This document shows, one piece after another, positions 51,727 to 60,922 of a stretch of 64,000 bases of DNA (the first letter of the stretch is position 1; each line of letters opens with the position of its first letter). This DNA is from Palsa-892 sp035556215 (GTDB lineage: Bacteria > Pseudomonadota > Alphaproteobacteria > Rhizobiales > Xanthobacteraceae). The translations under genes and the position numbers were made by a program. The stretch spans positions 24,354-88,353 of the forward strand of contig DATMFI010000029.1 in NCBI GenBank assembly GCA_035556215.1, given 5' to 3'. A model generated the notes under the pieces. It was not told the DNA's origin. It saw only the letters and a program-made list of their open reading frames with translations, and did not search any database.

Positions 51727-52695
51727 TCAGAACTTGAGGCCTTTTTCCTTGTAGTACTTGATCGCGCCGGGGTGGAACGGCACCGGCGACTTTTCGGCCT
51801 GCTGGTTGGCGAGCGAGAAGCTCTTGGCTTCCCGGTGCACGGCGACGAGGTCGGCGTTCTTCTCGACCATCAGCTTGACGAGCTTGTAGGCCATGTCGTC
51901 GGACATCTTGTCGTTGGTGACGAGGATGTTCCAGACGTCGGCATTGGCGTTGTCCTTGCCCTGGTTCGGGTAGGTCGAAGCCGGGATGGTGCCCTTGGAG
52001 TAGAGGTTGCCGTACTTCTTGTTCATCGCATCGACATACTTGGCGTGGTCGATCAACTTGATCTTCACGCCCGGCGTCGCGGCGAGATCGGTGACGCTGC
52101 CCGTCGGCAGGCCGCCAACCCAGAAGTAGGCGTCGATCTTGCGATCCTTGAGCGCGTTCGCGGACTCGGCGGCGCCGAGACGTTCACGCTTCATGTCCTT
52201 GTCCTTGTCGAGACCGGCGGCCTCGATCAGGCGAAGTGCCATCACTTCGGTGGCGCCGCCCGGCGAGCCGGTCGAGACGCGCTTGCCCTTGAGATCCTCG
52301 AACTTCTCGATGCCGGTGCCCTCGATCGTCACGACATGCATGCGGTTCGGATAGAGGATCATCAGTGCGCGCAGCGGAATCTTGCCGGCGGTGAACTTGC
52401 CCTGGCCGTTCTGCGCGTCGAGCGCGGCGTCGGCCATGGTGAAGCCGATCTCGCTCTTCTCGGCGCCGATCAGTTTCAGGTTGTCGACCGAGCCGCCGGT
52501 GACTTCCGCGGTGGCCTGCACGCCGAGATATTTCGAGATGACGTTGGCGAGGCCGCCGCCGAGCGGGTAGTAGACGCCGCCGGTGCCGCCGGTGCCGATC
52601 GAGATCGGCTTCTGCTGGGCGTTGGCGGTGTTGAGGAACAGCCCGCCGCCGAGCAGCAGCACGCCGGCCGCGAACAGTTTCATGACTTTATTCAT
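51727..52695 (-). CDS. TAXI-family TRAP transporter solute receptor
   Basis: 322-aa periplasmic binding protein. Signal peptide about 1-26 (ending TANAQQ). Family features: ISIGTGGTGGVYYPLGGGLANVISK, TGGSVDNLKLIGAEKSEIGFTMADAA, KFEDLKGKRVSTGSPGGATEVMALRLIEAAG and PTGSVTDLAATPGVKIKLI. It delivers solute to the membrane component encoded just upstream; known TAXI ligands include dicarboxylates and glutamate, and the ligand here is unknown. GGAGGAAG lies 8 nt before the ATG at 52695. Second of two genes, 14 nt behind the permease. Confidence 0.95.
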   Translation of the reverse strand: MNKVMKLFAAGVLLLGGGLFLNTANAQQKPISIGTGGTGGVYYPLGGGLANVISKYLGVQATAEVTGGSVDNLKLIGAEKSEIGFTMADAALDAQNGQGKFTAGKIPLRALMILYPNRMHVVTIEGTGIEKFEDLKGKRVSTGSPGGATEVMALRLIEAAGLDKDKDMKRERLGAAESANALKDRKIDAYFWVGGLPTGSVTDLAATPGVKIKLIDHAKYVDAMNKKYGNLYSKGTIPASTYPNQGKDNANADVWNILVTNDKMSDDMAYKLVKLMVEKNADLVAVHREAKSFSLANQQAEKSPVPFHPGAIKYYKEKGLKF

Positions 52696-52709
52696 CGATA
52701 ACTTCCTCC

Positions 52710-54743
52710 CTACTGACTGACTTCTTTTAGCGGAGTATGCCAATACTTCTGCCTTAACAGCAATGCCGCCGTGATAGCGAGCCCGATCGGCGCCGGCGAG
52801 GGCAGATCGTAGCCCGTGATTTTTTCCGCGAGCGCTTCGATCAGGCTCGGGAAGACGAGCAGGAGGCCCGAGAAGAGCCACAGCGCGCGCTCCCATGCCG
52901 GCGTGCGGTGCAGCGCCCAATTTTGTGCTGCCACTGCGAGCGCGGCGAGGCCGATCGCGGTTTTTGCGACGATCCAGACGATATTCCAGATATCGCCGCC
53001 CGGCGGGGTCTTCAGCAAAAGCCCGATGCCATTCGGATCGAGCACGAAGACGAACGGCACGAGGAAGGCCGGCAGCGTGTATTTCCACGCCTGCAGCGTC
53101 GTCTTGTACGGATCGCCGCCGGTGATCGCGGCCGCCGCGAACGGCGAAAGCGCGGTCGGCGGCGAGACTTCCGAGAGCACGGCGTAATAGAAGATGAACA
53201 TGTGCGCCGCGAAATCAGGAACGCCGAGCTTGGTCAGCGCGGGCGCCGCGATCACGGCGCAAATGATGTAGGACGCCGTCACCGGCACCGCGAGGCCGAT
53301 CACCCAGACGATAAGCGAAGTGTAGATCGCGGTGAGCAGCAAGCTGCCGCCGGCGTAGTCGATGACGATCGACGAGAACTTGAGCCCGAGGCCCGTGAGC
53401 GTGACGATGCCGACGATGATGCCTGCGGAAGCGCAGGTCGTCGCGGCGGTGAGCACGCCGATGGAACCGTCGGCCAGCGTCTTCACGAGCTTCTTCGGCC
53501 ACAGCGAAGTTTCAGGCGTCAGGAAGCTCGTCGCGAAGACGAGCAGCGTCGAATAGAACACCGCGAGCGTGGAGGAATAGCCCCACAGCATGAACACGAT
53601 GATCATGATCAGCGACGAGAAGTGGAACCAGTAACGCTTGGTCATCTCGCCGAGCGTCAGCTCCGGCGTGTAAGGCACCATGCGCGCGCCGAAGCGCTTG
53701 GCATCCAGCTCAACCATAATGAGCAGCGAGAAGTAATAAAGACAGGTCGGGATGGTCGCCATCCAGATGACGTCGAGATAGCTGATCTTCAGGAACTCGG
53801 CGATGATGAAGGCCGCGGCGCCCAGCACCGGCGGCGACAGGATCGCGCCGAGGCCGCCCGCGGCCAGGAGGCCGCCTGCGGCGTTCTTCTCGAAGCCCGC
53901 GCGCGCCATCATCGGATAGGCGACGGCGCCGATCGTCACCGTTGTCGCGACGCCCGAACCCGACGGGCCGCCGAGCAGGAACGACGACATCACGACCGTG
54001 CGGCCGGCGCTGTTCGGCTTGTTGCCGAGCACGCCGAGCGAGAAGTCGATGAAGAACTTGCCTGCGCCGGAATTCGAGAGAAACGCGCCGTAGATCGTGA
54101 ACAGGATGATGAGCGTCGCCGAGACATCGACCGGCGAGCCGAAGATGCCTTCCAGCGTGATGAAGAGATGCCCGACGATGCGCGGGAAGTCGTAGGCCCG
54201 ATGCGTCCACGGCGCCGGCAGATAGGGGCCGTAAAGCGCGTAGAGGATGAACAGCACGCAGATGATCGGCACGATGATGCCGGTCGTGCGCCGCGTCGCT
54301 TCCAGCAGAATGATGATGAAAATGACGCCAAGGATGGTGTCGGTCTGGTTCGGTACCGCGGCGCGATCGAGGAAGTCGTCGCCGCCCTGCAGCGCGTAAA
54401 CCAGCACGCCGACCGCGGTTAGGCCGATCAGCACGTCCCACCAGCGGATCTTGTTCCGGAAGCGCTTGGCCATCGGGAACAGCAGGAAGCAGAGCATCAT
54501 CACGAAACCGACGTGGATGTAGCGCAGCTCCTGCGTCGGCACGACGTCGTAGGCGGCGTAGAGGTGGAAGATCGAGCACACCACGGCGATCGTCGTGACG
54601 ATGGTGCCGGCCCAGCCCGAGAGCCGGTTGGCTGCGCCTTCTTCTTCCTCGATGAAAGCCTCGGCCTTCTTCAGTGCCTCTTCGGAAACTTCCGTAACGT
54701 CGGTCGGCCCACCTTGTGAGGTGAGTTTCGGCGTATCGGTCAT
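52710..54743 (-). CDS. TRAP transporter fused permease (4TM/12TM), TAXI type
   Basis: 677 aa, with the small DctQ-like and large DctM-like membrane parts in one chain, as usual for TAXI systems. An acidic N-terminal tail is followed by roughly sixteen or more helices. The conserved DctM-type FLLGGPSGSGVATTVTIGAVAYPMMARAGFEKNAAGGLLAAGGLGAILSPPVLGAAAFIIAEF is present, and its repeat SYIICAVIAAPALTKLGVPDFAAHMFIFYYAVLSEVSPPTALSPFAAAAITGGDP. Sodium-driven in characterised homologues. ATG at 54743 with GGGGGA 8 nt upstream; first gene of the operon. Confidence 0.95.
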   Translation of the reverse strand: MTDTPKLTSQGGPTDVTEVSEEALKKAEAFIEEEEGAANRLSGWAGTIVTTIAVVCSIFHLYAAYDVVPTQELRYIHVGFVMMLCFLLFPMAKRFRNKIRWWDVLIGLTAVGVLVYALQGGDDFLDRAAVPNQTDTILGVIFIIILLEATRRTTGIIVPIICVLFILYALYGPYLPAPWTHRAYDFPRIVGHLFITLEGIFGSPVDVSATLIILFTIYGAFLSNSGAGKFFIDFSLGVLGNKPNSAGRTVVMSSFLLGGPSGSGVATTVTIGAVAYPMMARAGFEKNAAGGLLAAGGLGAILSPPVLGAAAFIIAEFLKISYLDVIWMATIPTCLYYFSLLIMVELDAKRFGARMVPYTPELTLGEMTKRYWFHFSSLIMIIVFMLWGYSSTLAVFYSTLLVFATSFLTPETSLWPKKLVKTLADGSIGVLTAATTCASAGIIVGIVTLTGLGLKFSSIVIDYAGGSLLLTAIYTSLIVWVIGLAVPVTASYIICAVIAAPALTKLGVPDFAAHMFIFYYAVLSEVSPPTALSPFAAAAITGGDPYKTTLQAWKYTLPAFLVPFVFVLDPNGIGLLLKTPPGGDIWNIVWIVAKTAIGLAALAVAAQNWALHRTPAWERALWLFSGLLLVFPSLIEALAEKITGYDLPSPAPIGLAITAALLLRQKYWHTPLKEVSQ

Positions 54744-55040
54744 TGTGATGTCCCCCAAGCGTGTGCACGCCGGACCGGCGCGCGCTTATTGATTTTTCTT
54801 GTCCCTCGGGCGAGAGCGTATCGCCCGGTGCACGAAAAGGCAAAATTTCTCAATTGTGGAAAGCAATTACAAAGGCGGAAATTGTTGACGCGGCAGCTGT
54901 GCTGCTTTTCGCGAATGCACAATTTAGGCAGAGCGGCGTCTATCGCCTGCGAAAATTACGACTTTGGTTGGCGCTCCGATGCGGTGCTTCCGGCGCTGTT
55001 TATTTGCGCCTGCACGATGATTCGGCGCTCACATAAAAAT
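54744..55040. other. Upstream region of the TRAP operon, no gene
   Basis: About 300 bp, AT-richer than its surroundings between 54830 and 54960 (for example AATTGTGGAAAGCAATTACA). It should contain the promoter of the permease gene on the minus strand, but no convincing -35/-10 pair was chosen. No open frame has a ribosome binding site and family resemblance. Confidence 0.5.
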
Positions 55041-55068
55041 CCGCAAGCCGGCGCGCGCCGGCTTGCGG
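55041..55068 (-). terminator. Rho-independent terminator after ppdK
   Basis: A perfect 28-bp palindrome: CCGCAAGCCGGCGC (55041-55054) and GCGCCGGCTTGCGG (55055-55068). On the minus strand it is followed by ATTTTTATG, giving the T-run. It lies 11 bp after the ppdK stop. Confidence 0.85.
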
Positions 55069-55079
55069 AATGTCGATGA

Positions 55080-57758
55080 TCAAGCGGTCGTCGTCTGCGA
55101 TTTGCCGAGTGCGGCCTGCGCCGCGGCGAGGCGTGCGATCGGCACGCGGAACGGCGAGCAGGAAACGTAATCGAGCTTCGAGCGTGCGCAGAATTCGACC
55201 GAAGCCGGATCGCCGCCATGCTCGCCGCAGATGCCGATCTTGAGATTCTTGCGAACCTTGCGGCCGCGCTCAAGACCGATCTTCACCAGTTCGCCGACGC
55301 CTTCCTGATCGATCGAGATGAACGGGTCGATCGGCAGGATGCCCTTGTCGGTGTAGGTGCCGAGGAAGCTCGCGGCGTCGTCGCGCGAGATGCCGAACGC
55401 GGTCTGCGTGAGATCGTTGGTGCCGAACGAGAAGAACTCGGCCGTCTCGGCGATTTCGCCGGCGCGCAATACGGCGCGCGGCAATTCGATCATCGTGCCG
55501 ACCTGATACTTGATCTTGACGCCGGTCTCGGATGCGACGGCCTGAGCCATCGCGTCGATCCGCGCTTTCACGATGTCGAATTCGGCCTTGGTTGCGATCA
55601 GCGGCACCATCACTTCCGGCACGACCGGCTTCTTGGTGCGCTTGCCGGCTTCGACGGCGGCTTCGAAAATCGCGCGCGCCTGCATCTCGGCGATCTCCGG
55701 GAATGCAATCGCGATGCGGCAGCCGCGGAAGCCGAGCATCGGATTGAATTCGGAGAGCTCCTGACGGCGATGCTTGAGCTTCTCCACCGAAACGCCGGTC
55801 GAAGCCGCGACCTCGTTAATTTCCGCTTCGGTATGCGGCAGGAATTCGTGCAGCGGCGGATCGAGCAACCGGATCGTGACCGGCAGGCCCTGCATGATCT
55901 CGAACAGGCCGATGAAATCCTCGCGCTGCACCGGCAGAAGTTTGGCGAGCGCCGCGCGGCGGCCGTTCTCGTCGTCGGAGAGGATCATCTCGCGCACGGC
56001 AAGGATGCGATCCTCATCGAAGAACATGTGCTCGGTGCGGCAAAGGCCGATGCCTTCGGCGCCGAACGAGCGCGCCGTCCGCGCATCGGCCGGCGTGTCG
56101 GCATTGGCGCGAACGCCGAGTTTGCGTTTTGAGTCGGCCCAGCCCATCAGCGTCGCGAACTCGCCGGAAAGCTCCGGCTCGATCATCTTGGCTTCGCCGA
56201 GCAGCACCTGGCCCTTGGCGCCGTCGATGGTGATGACGTCGCCGGCGCGCAGCGTGAACGGGCCGGCCTGCATCGTGCCTTTCGCGTAGTCGATCCGCAG
56301 CATGCCCGCGCCCGAGACGCAGGGCTTGCCCATGCCGCGCGCGACGACCGCGGCGTGCGAGGTCATGCCGCCGCGCGTGGTGAGGATGCCCTGGGAAGCG
56401 TGCATGCCGTGAATGTCTTCAGGGCTCGTTTCGATGCGCACGAGAATGACCTTCTTGCCCTGGCTCTTGAGCGCTTCGGCCTCGTCGGCCGAGAACACGA
56501 TTTCGCCGGACGCAGCGCCCGGCGAAGCGGGCAGGCCGGTGGCGATCACATGGCGGCTCGCCTTCGGGTCGATCGTCGGGTGCAGAAGCTGCTCGAGCGA
56601 GGCGGGGTCGATACGGGCGACCGCTTCATCCTTGCTGATGAGTTTTTCCTTCGCCATCTCGACGGCGATGCGGAGCGCGGCGCGCGCCGTACGCTTGCCG
56701 GAGCGCGTCTGCAGCATCCACAGTTTGCCCTTCTCGACGGTGAACTCGAGATCCTGCATGTCGCGATAGTGTTTTTCCAGTTTGTTGTAGATGCGCGACA
56801 GCTCGGCGAAGGCCTTGGGCAGCGCCTTTTCCATCGAGGGCTTGTCGGAGCCCGATTCCAGCCGCGCCGCTTCGGTGATTTCCTGCGGCGTGCGGATGCC
56901 GGCGACGACGTCTTCGCCCTGCGCGTTGATGAGGAATTCGCCGTAGAGCCGCTTCTCGCCGGTCGAGGGATTGCGTGTGAAGGCAACGCCCGTCGCGCAA
57001 TCGTCGCCCTGATTGCCGAACACCATCGCCTGCACGTTGACGGCGGTGCCCCAGCTTTCGGGGATGTTATGAAGCTTGCGATAGGTGACGGCGCGCGCCG
57101 TCATCCAGCTGCCGAACACGGCGCCGATCGCGCCCCAAAGCTGCTCGGTCGGGTTCTGCGGGAAGGGCTTCTCGGTGTCTTCCTCGACGCGCACCTTGTA
57201 GCGCTTGATGACCTCGGCCCAGTCGTCGGCGGAGAGCTCGGTGTCCTGTTCCTTGCCGTGCTCGTCCTTGTAGCCGCCGAGGATTTCCTCGAACTCGTTG
57301 CCGTCGACGCCGAGCACGACGTCGGAATACATCTGGATGAAGCGGCGATAGCTGTCATAGGCGAAGCGGCGATCGTTCGAATTCTTCGCGAGCGCTTCGA
57401 CCGTCTCGTCGTTGAGGCCGAGGTTCAGCACCGTGTCCATCATGCCCGGCATCGAGGCGCGCGCGCCGGAGCGCACCGAGACGAGCAGGGGATTTTTCTT
57501 GTCGCCGAATTTCTTGCCGGTGATCTTCGCGATATGCGCCAGACCCTTTTCGACCTGGGCCTTGAGATCCTTCGGATAGGTCTTCTTCTTTTCGTAAAAA
57601 TAGGTGCAGACGGCGGTGGTGATGGTGAAGCCCGGCGGCACCGGCAGGCCGAGGTTCGACATTTCCGCAAGGTTCGCGCCCTTGCCGCCGAGGAGATTGC
57701 GCATCTTGGCTTTGCCTTCGGCCTTGCCGTCGCCAAAACTGTAAACCCATTTCGCCAT
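55080..57758 (-). CDS. ppdK: Pyruvate, phosphate dikinase
   Basis: 892-aa enzyme interconverting pyruvate + ATP + Pi and PEP + AMP + PPi. The N-terminal ATP-grasp domain has LLGGKGANLAEMSNLGLPVPPGFTI and SVRSGARASMPGMMDTVLNLG; the phospho-carrier His is in TTRGGMTSHAAVVARGMGKP (about 464); the C-terminal TIM barrel has FFSFGTNDLTQTAFGISRDDA and the catalytic Cys in IGICGEHGGDP (about 844). In aerobic alphaproteobacteria it serves gluconeogenesis or PEP supply. The ribosome binding site (GGAAAT) before the ATG at 57758 is modest. A terminator follows. Confidence 0.97.
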   Translation of the reverse strand: MAKWVYSFGDGKAEGKAKMRNLLGGKGANLAEMSNLGLPVPPGFTITTAVCTYFYEKKKTYPKDLKAQVEKGLAHIAKITGKKFGDKKNPLLVSVRSGARASMPGMMDTVLNLGLNDETVEALAKNSNDRRFAYDSYRRFIQMYSDVVLGVDGNEFEEILGGYKDEHGKEQDTELSADDWAEVIKRYKVRVEEDTEKPFPQNPTEQLWGAIGAVFGSWMTARAVTYRKLHNIPESWGTAVNVQAMVFGNQGDDCATGVAFTRNPSTGEKRLYGEFLINAQGEDVVAGIRTPQEITEAARLESGSDKPSMEKALPKAFAELSRIYNKLEKHYRDMQDLEFTVEKGKLWMLQTRSGKRTARAALRIAVEMAKEKLISKDEAVARIDPASLEQLLHPTIDPKASRHVIATGLPASPGAASGEIVFSADEAEALKSQGKKVILVRIETSPEDIHGMHASQGILTTRGGMTSHAAVVARGMGKPCVSGAGMLRIDYAKGTMQAGPFTLRAGDVITIDGAKGQVLLGEAKMIEPELSGEFATLMGWADSKRKLGVRANADTPADARTARSFGAEGIGLCRTEHMFFDEDRILAVREMILSDDENGRRAALAKLLPVQREDFIGLFEIMQGLPVTIRLLDPPLHEFLPHTEAEINEVAASTGVSVEKLKHRRQELSEFNPMLGFRGCRIAIAFPEIAEMQARAIFEAAVEAGKRTKKPVVPEVMVPLIATKAEFDIVKARIDAMAQAVASETGVKIKYQVGTMIELPRAVLRAGEIAETAEFFSFGTNDLTQTAFGISRDDAASFLGTYTDKGILPIDPFISIDQEGVGELVKIGLERGRKVRKNLKIGICGEHGGDPASVEFCARSKLDYVSCSPFRVPIARLAAAQAALGKSQTTTA

Positions 57759-57894
57759 GATGATTTCCGAAAGTATGGAGGGAGGACCGGGGGATGCTTA
57801 GCCGTTGTGGTGCACTGCCGCAACGCTGCTTTCGATCATCTGTGTTTTCTGTTTATGACTAGAATGAGGTTTCCCGACTCAGCGCGAGATCGCC

Positions 57895-58059
57895 ATGCTC
57901 AAGCTTAAAACGCCCACCGTGCCGGTGTTTCTGATCGCCCTTGTGCTGCTGGCGCTGGCGATGGCCGGTAATTTCGCAACCGTGCCGTTCATCAGCCAGT
58001 ATCCGTTCTGGCTCGCCGTCGGCGGCTACGTGATACTGGCGCTTGGGTCGATTCTCTGA
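57895..58059 (+). CDS. 54-aa two-helix membrane protein
   Basis: Begins MLKLKTPTVPVFLIALVLLA and has two hydrophobic helices separated by NFATVPFISQYPFW, ending VILALGSIL. It is missed by length filters. I recall closely similar 50-60-aa proteins in other Rhizobiales, with the same LKTPTxPVF start. GAGA lies about 6 nt before the ATG. It is divergent from ppdK and convergent with glyS. Function unknown. Confidence 0.65.
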   Translation: MLKLKTPTVPVFLIALVLLALAMAGNFATVPFISQYPFWLAVGGYVILALGSIL

Positions 58060-58088
58060 TCGGCGTCCGGATTCCGGAATAACGGCGA

Positions 58089-60305
58089 TCAGCCGGCGAT
58101 TTTGGAAAAATCCGCCACCGTCCGCGTCGCGGCGCGGATGCGGTTGAGGAGCTTCAGGCGGTTCTCGCGCAGCGCCTTGTCGGCGGCGTTGACCGTGACC
58201 TTGTCGAAGAAGGCATCGACCGGCGCGCGCAACTTGGAGATCGCCGCCATCGCGCCTTCGAAGTTTTCGTCTTTCAGCGCGCCCGCGACTTCGCCTTCGA
58301 CTTTTCGAATGGCGTCGGCCAGCGTCTTTTCTTCGGCCTGCTGCAAAAGCTTCGCATCCGGCTCGCCCGAATACTGCGTCTTGTCCTTCTTCTCCTCGAT
58401 GCCGAGGATGTTCGCCGCGCGCTTGTAGCCGGCGAGCAAATTCTTGCCGTCGTCGGTGGCGAGGAATTTGCCGAGCGCTTCGACGCGGCGGACGATCATC
58501 AGGAGGTCGTCCTCGAAAAGGCCTGCCAGTTCAAAAACCGCATAAACAAGATCATGCCTAGCACCGCGGTCTCTTAAATAAATTAGAAGCCTCTCTGCAA
58601 AGAAAGAGCGAATATCTCCGTACTGAGTTTTTACTGTTGTAGTTATCTCGTCTTCAGCAATTTCTGTTAGCTCAGAGACTCGTCCAGATACGGCAGCCAT
58701 GGACATCATTTTTCGAATTTCATCTGGAACATCGACAAGTCTTTTTGCTTCTTGAACACTTGGATTCATCTTCCATGCTCTGTTAGCAAGATTACGAGCA
58801 AAGACTTCTAAAAATGGAAGACGAACATTATTCTCCAATACGAGCCTGATCGTTCCTAACGCCGCTCGCCTTAACGCATACGGGTCTTTCGATCCCGTCG
58901 GCTTCTCATCAATCGCCCAGAAGCCGACGAGCGTGTCGATCTTGTCGGCGAGCGCGACAGCGACCGAAACCGGTGAAGTCGGCACGCGGTCGTTCGGGCC
59001 CTGCGGCTTGTAGTGTTCTTCCAGCGCCGCGGCGATTTCGGGCTCGATGCCTTCGGCGAGCGCGTAATATTTGCCCATCAGGCCCTGCAGCTCGGGAAAC
59101 TCGCCGACCATCTCGGTGACGAGATCGAGCTTGGCGAGGCGCGCCGCGCGCTCGGCCTTCGCGGGGTCGGCCTTGACGATCGGCGCCAGTTCCTTCGCGA
59201 GCCGTGCAATGCGCTCGATGCGCTCGGCTTGCGTGCCGAGCTTTTCGTGGAAAGTAATCTCGGAGAATTTCGGCAGCCGCGACTCTAACTTCGTCTTGCG
59301 ATCCTGATCCCAGAAGAACTTGGCGTCGGCGAGCCGCGCCCGGATGACGCGCGCATTCCCGGCCTTGATCGCCGCGCCGCCGTCCTTGGCTTCGAGATTG
59401 GAGACGAGCAGGAACTTGTTGGCGAGCTTGCCGGTTTTGGCGTCGCGCAGCACGAAGCACTTCTGGTTGGCGCGGATCGTCGCCCGGATCACTTCCGGCG
59501 GAATGTCGAGATAGCTCTTGTCGAATTCGCCCATCAAGACGACCGGCCATTCGACGAGACCCGCGACTTCTTCCAGAAGGCCTTCGTCCTCGATCAGCTC
59601 CAGCCCCTGCGCGAGCGCGAGGTCTTTTGCGTCCGCCGAAATCATCGCCTTCCTGCGGTCGCGATCGGCGACGACCTTCGCCTTGTCGAGCGAATGCAGG
59701 TAATCCTCGAGCCGCTTCACCTTGATGCGGCCCGGCGCCATCACCGGATGGCCATGGGTGTGATCGCCGGAATCGACGCCGTCGATCGAGAAGCGGATGA
59801 CTTCCGGCTCCTCGGTTTCCGGCCCGAAGGTGCAGACAATAGAGTGCAGCGGCCGCACCCAGTTCAAGGAGCCCGCGCCCCAGCGCATCGACTTCGGCCA
59901 CGGAAATGTGCGCACGACTTCCGGCACGATTTCCGCAATGATTTCCTCCGCCGCGCGGCCCTTCTTCTCGATCAGCGCGACGTAGAAATTGCCCTTCTTG
60001 TCTTCCTGCACTTTCGCTTCGGAAATCGACTTCAATCCGGCGGCCTTTACGAAGCCTTCGATGGCGCGCTCGGGCGCGTCGATGCGCGGGCCTTTTTTCT
60101 CCTCGCGGATGTCTTTTGCCTTGGCGAGCAGGCCATGCACCACGAGCGCAAGCCGCCGCGGCGTCGAGAAGGCTTTTGCGCCTTCATAGGTGAGGCCCGC
60201 GTCCACCAGTTTGCCGGTGATGAGCTTGCGCAGGTTCTCCTGCGCGTCGCGCTGCATGCGCGCCGGAATTTCTTCGGAGTAAAGTTCTAACAGAAGGTCG
60301 GGCAT
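58089..60305 (-). CDS. glyS: Glycyl-tRNA synthetase beta subunit, with a low-GC internal segment
   Basis: 738-aa beta chain of the alpha2-beta2 synthetase, holding the tRNA-binding parts. It starts MPDLLLELYSEEIPARMQRDA, with FSTPRRLALVVHGL, FPWPKSMRWG, FVLRDAKTGKLANKFLLVSN, and the HD-like LARLAKLDLVTEMVGEFPELQG; the C-terminal DALR-type domain ends the chain. All are family hallmarks. Nucleotides of about 58530-58890 (residues about 475-590) use AT-rich codons such as AGA, TTA, CTA and ATT, unlike the rest, although the protein stays normal (DPYALRRAALGTIRLVLEN, ARHDLVYAVFEL). Last of glyQ-hydrolase-glyS. Confidence 0.96.
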   Translation of the reverse strand: MPDLLLELYSEEIPARMQRDAQENLRKLITGKLVDAGLTYEGAKAFSTPRRLALVVHGLLAKAKDIREEKKGPRIDAPERAIEGFVKAAGLKSISEAKVQEDKKGNFYVALIEKKGRAAEEIIAEIVPEVVRTFPWPKSMRWGAGSLNWVRPLHSIVCTFGPETEEPEVIRFSIDGVDSGDHTHGHPVMAPGRIKVKRLEDYLHSLDKAKVVADRDRRKAMISADAKDLALAQGLELIEDEGLLEEVAGLVEWPVVLMGEFDKSYLDIPPEVIRATIRANQKCFVLRDAKTGKLANKFLLVSNLEAKDGGAAIKAGNARVIRARLADAKFFWDQDRKTKLESRLPKFSEITFHEKLGTQAERIERIARLAKELAPIVKADPAKAERAARLAKLDLVTEMVGEFPELQGLMGKYYALAEGIEPEIAAALEEHYKPQGPNDRVPTSPVSVAVALADKIDTLVGFWAIDEKPTGSKDPYALRRAALGTIRLVLENNVRLPFLEVFARNLANRAWKMNPSVQEAKRLVDVPDEIRKMMSMAAVSGRVSELTEIAEDEITTTVKTQYGDIRSFFAERLLIYLRDRGARHDLVYAVFELAGLFEDDLLMIVRRVEALGKFLATDDGKNLLAGYKRAANILGIEEKKDKTQYSGEPDAKLLQQAEEKTLADAIRKVEGEVAGALKDENFEGAMAAISKLRAPVDAFFDKVTVNAADKALRENRLKLLNRIRAATRTVADFSKIAG

Positions 60306-60307
60306 GG

Positions 60308-60922
60308 TTACGCTTTGATCTCGGCAACGCGTGCGATGGTGGCGAAACGGTCGGCAAGCTCAGCGAGCGCCGTGCGGTGGATTTCCATGGCGGAAAGCGG
60401 CGCGCCGCCGAGCGGGTCGGGGAGCGCGCGCGTTGCGGCGGCGTCTCCGGCAACCGTCGTCCGGTAGCCGTGATCGAGCGCCGAGCGGGCGGTGGCGGAG
60501 ACGCACATATGCGTCATGAAGCCCGCGAGCACGAGCGACTGGCGGCCGGTCGCCTGCAGCGTTTCATGCAGCGGCGTTTTGGCGAATGAATTCGGCAGCG
60601 TCTTGTCGATGATCTTTTCGCCGCCCGCGGGCGCAGCCTTCGCCGCAAACGCAAAGCCGGGTCCATCCGGGTCGAAGGCGCCGCCTTTGCCGCCGCGATG
60701 GCGGATGTGAATGATAGGCGCACCTGCCGCGCGCGCGGCGGTCAAGAGCTTCGCGACGTTGTCGAGCGCCGCACCGACGCCATCGAGCGGCAGCTTGCCG
60801 CTGACATATTCTTCCTGGGCGTCGATGATGACGACGGCGGCCTGCGAAAGTTTTGCGGGCGTCAGATCCGCACCCGCCATCTGCAGCAGCGTTTTCGGCC
60901 CGCTCATGTTCGGGTTGTTCAT
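60308..60922 (-). CDS. Isochorismatase-like cysteine hydrolase
   Basis: 204 aa. The catalytic triad of the family is visible: Asp34 (VIIDAQEEYV), Lys107 (IIDKTLPNSF) and Cys140 (FMTHMCVSATARSA), with the cis-peptide region just before the Cys. Members hydrolyse amides or enol ethers such as nicotinamide or isochorismate; the substrate here is unknown. It is inserted between glyQ and glyS, overlapping glyQ by 4 nt (ATGA) and ending 2 nt before glyS, so it must be cotranscribed with the synthetase. ATG at 60922, or Met6 at 60907. Confidence 0.92.
   Translation of the reverse strand: MNNPNMSGPKTLLQMAGADLTPAKLSQAAVVIIDAQEEYVSGKLPLDGVGAALDNVAKLLTAARAAGAPIIHIRHRGGKGGAFDPDGPGFAFAAKAAPAGGEKIIDKTLPNSFAKTPLHETLQATGRQSLVLAGFMTHMCVSATARSALDHGYRTTVAGDAAATRALPDPLGGAPLSAMEIHRTALAELADRFATIARVAEIKA

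Noticed and set aside
56355..57908. 517-codon plus-strand open frame over ppdK
   Set aside because: Antisense shadow of ppdK; composition typical of reverse-complement coding sequence.
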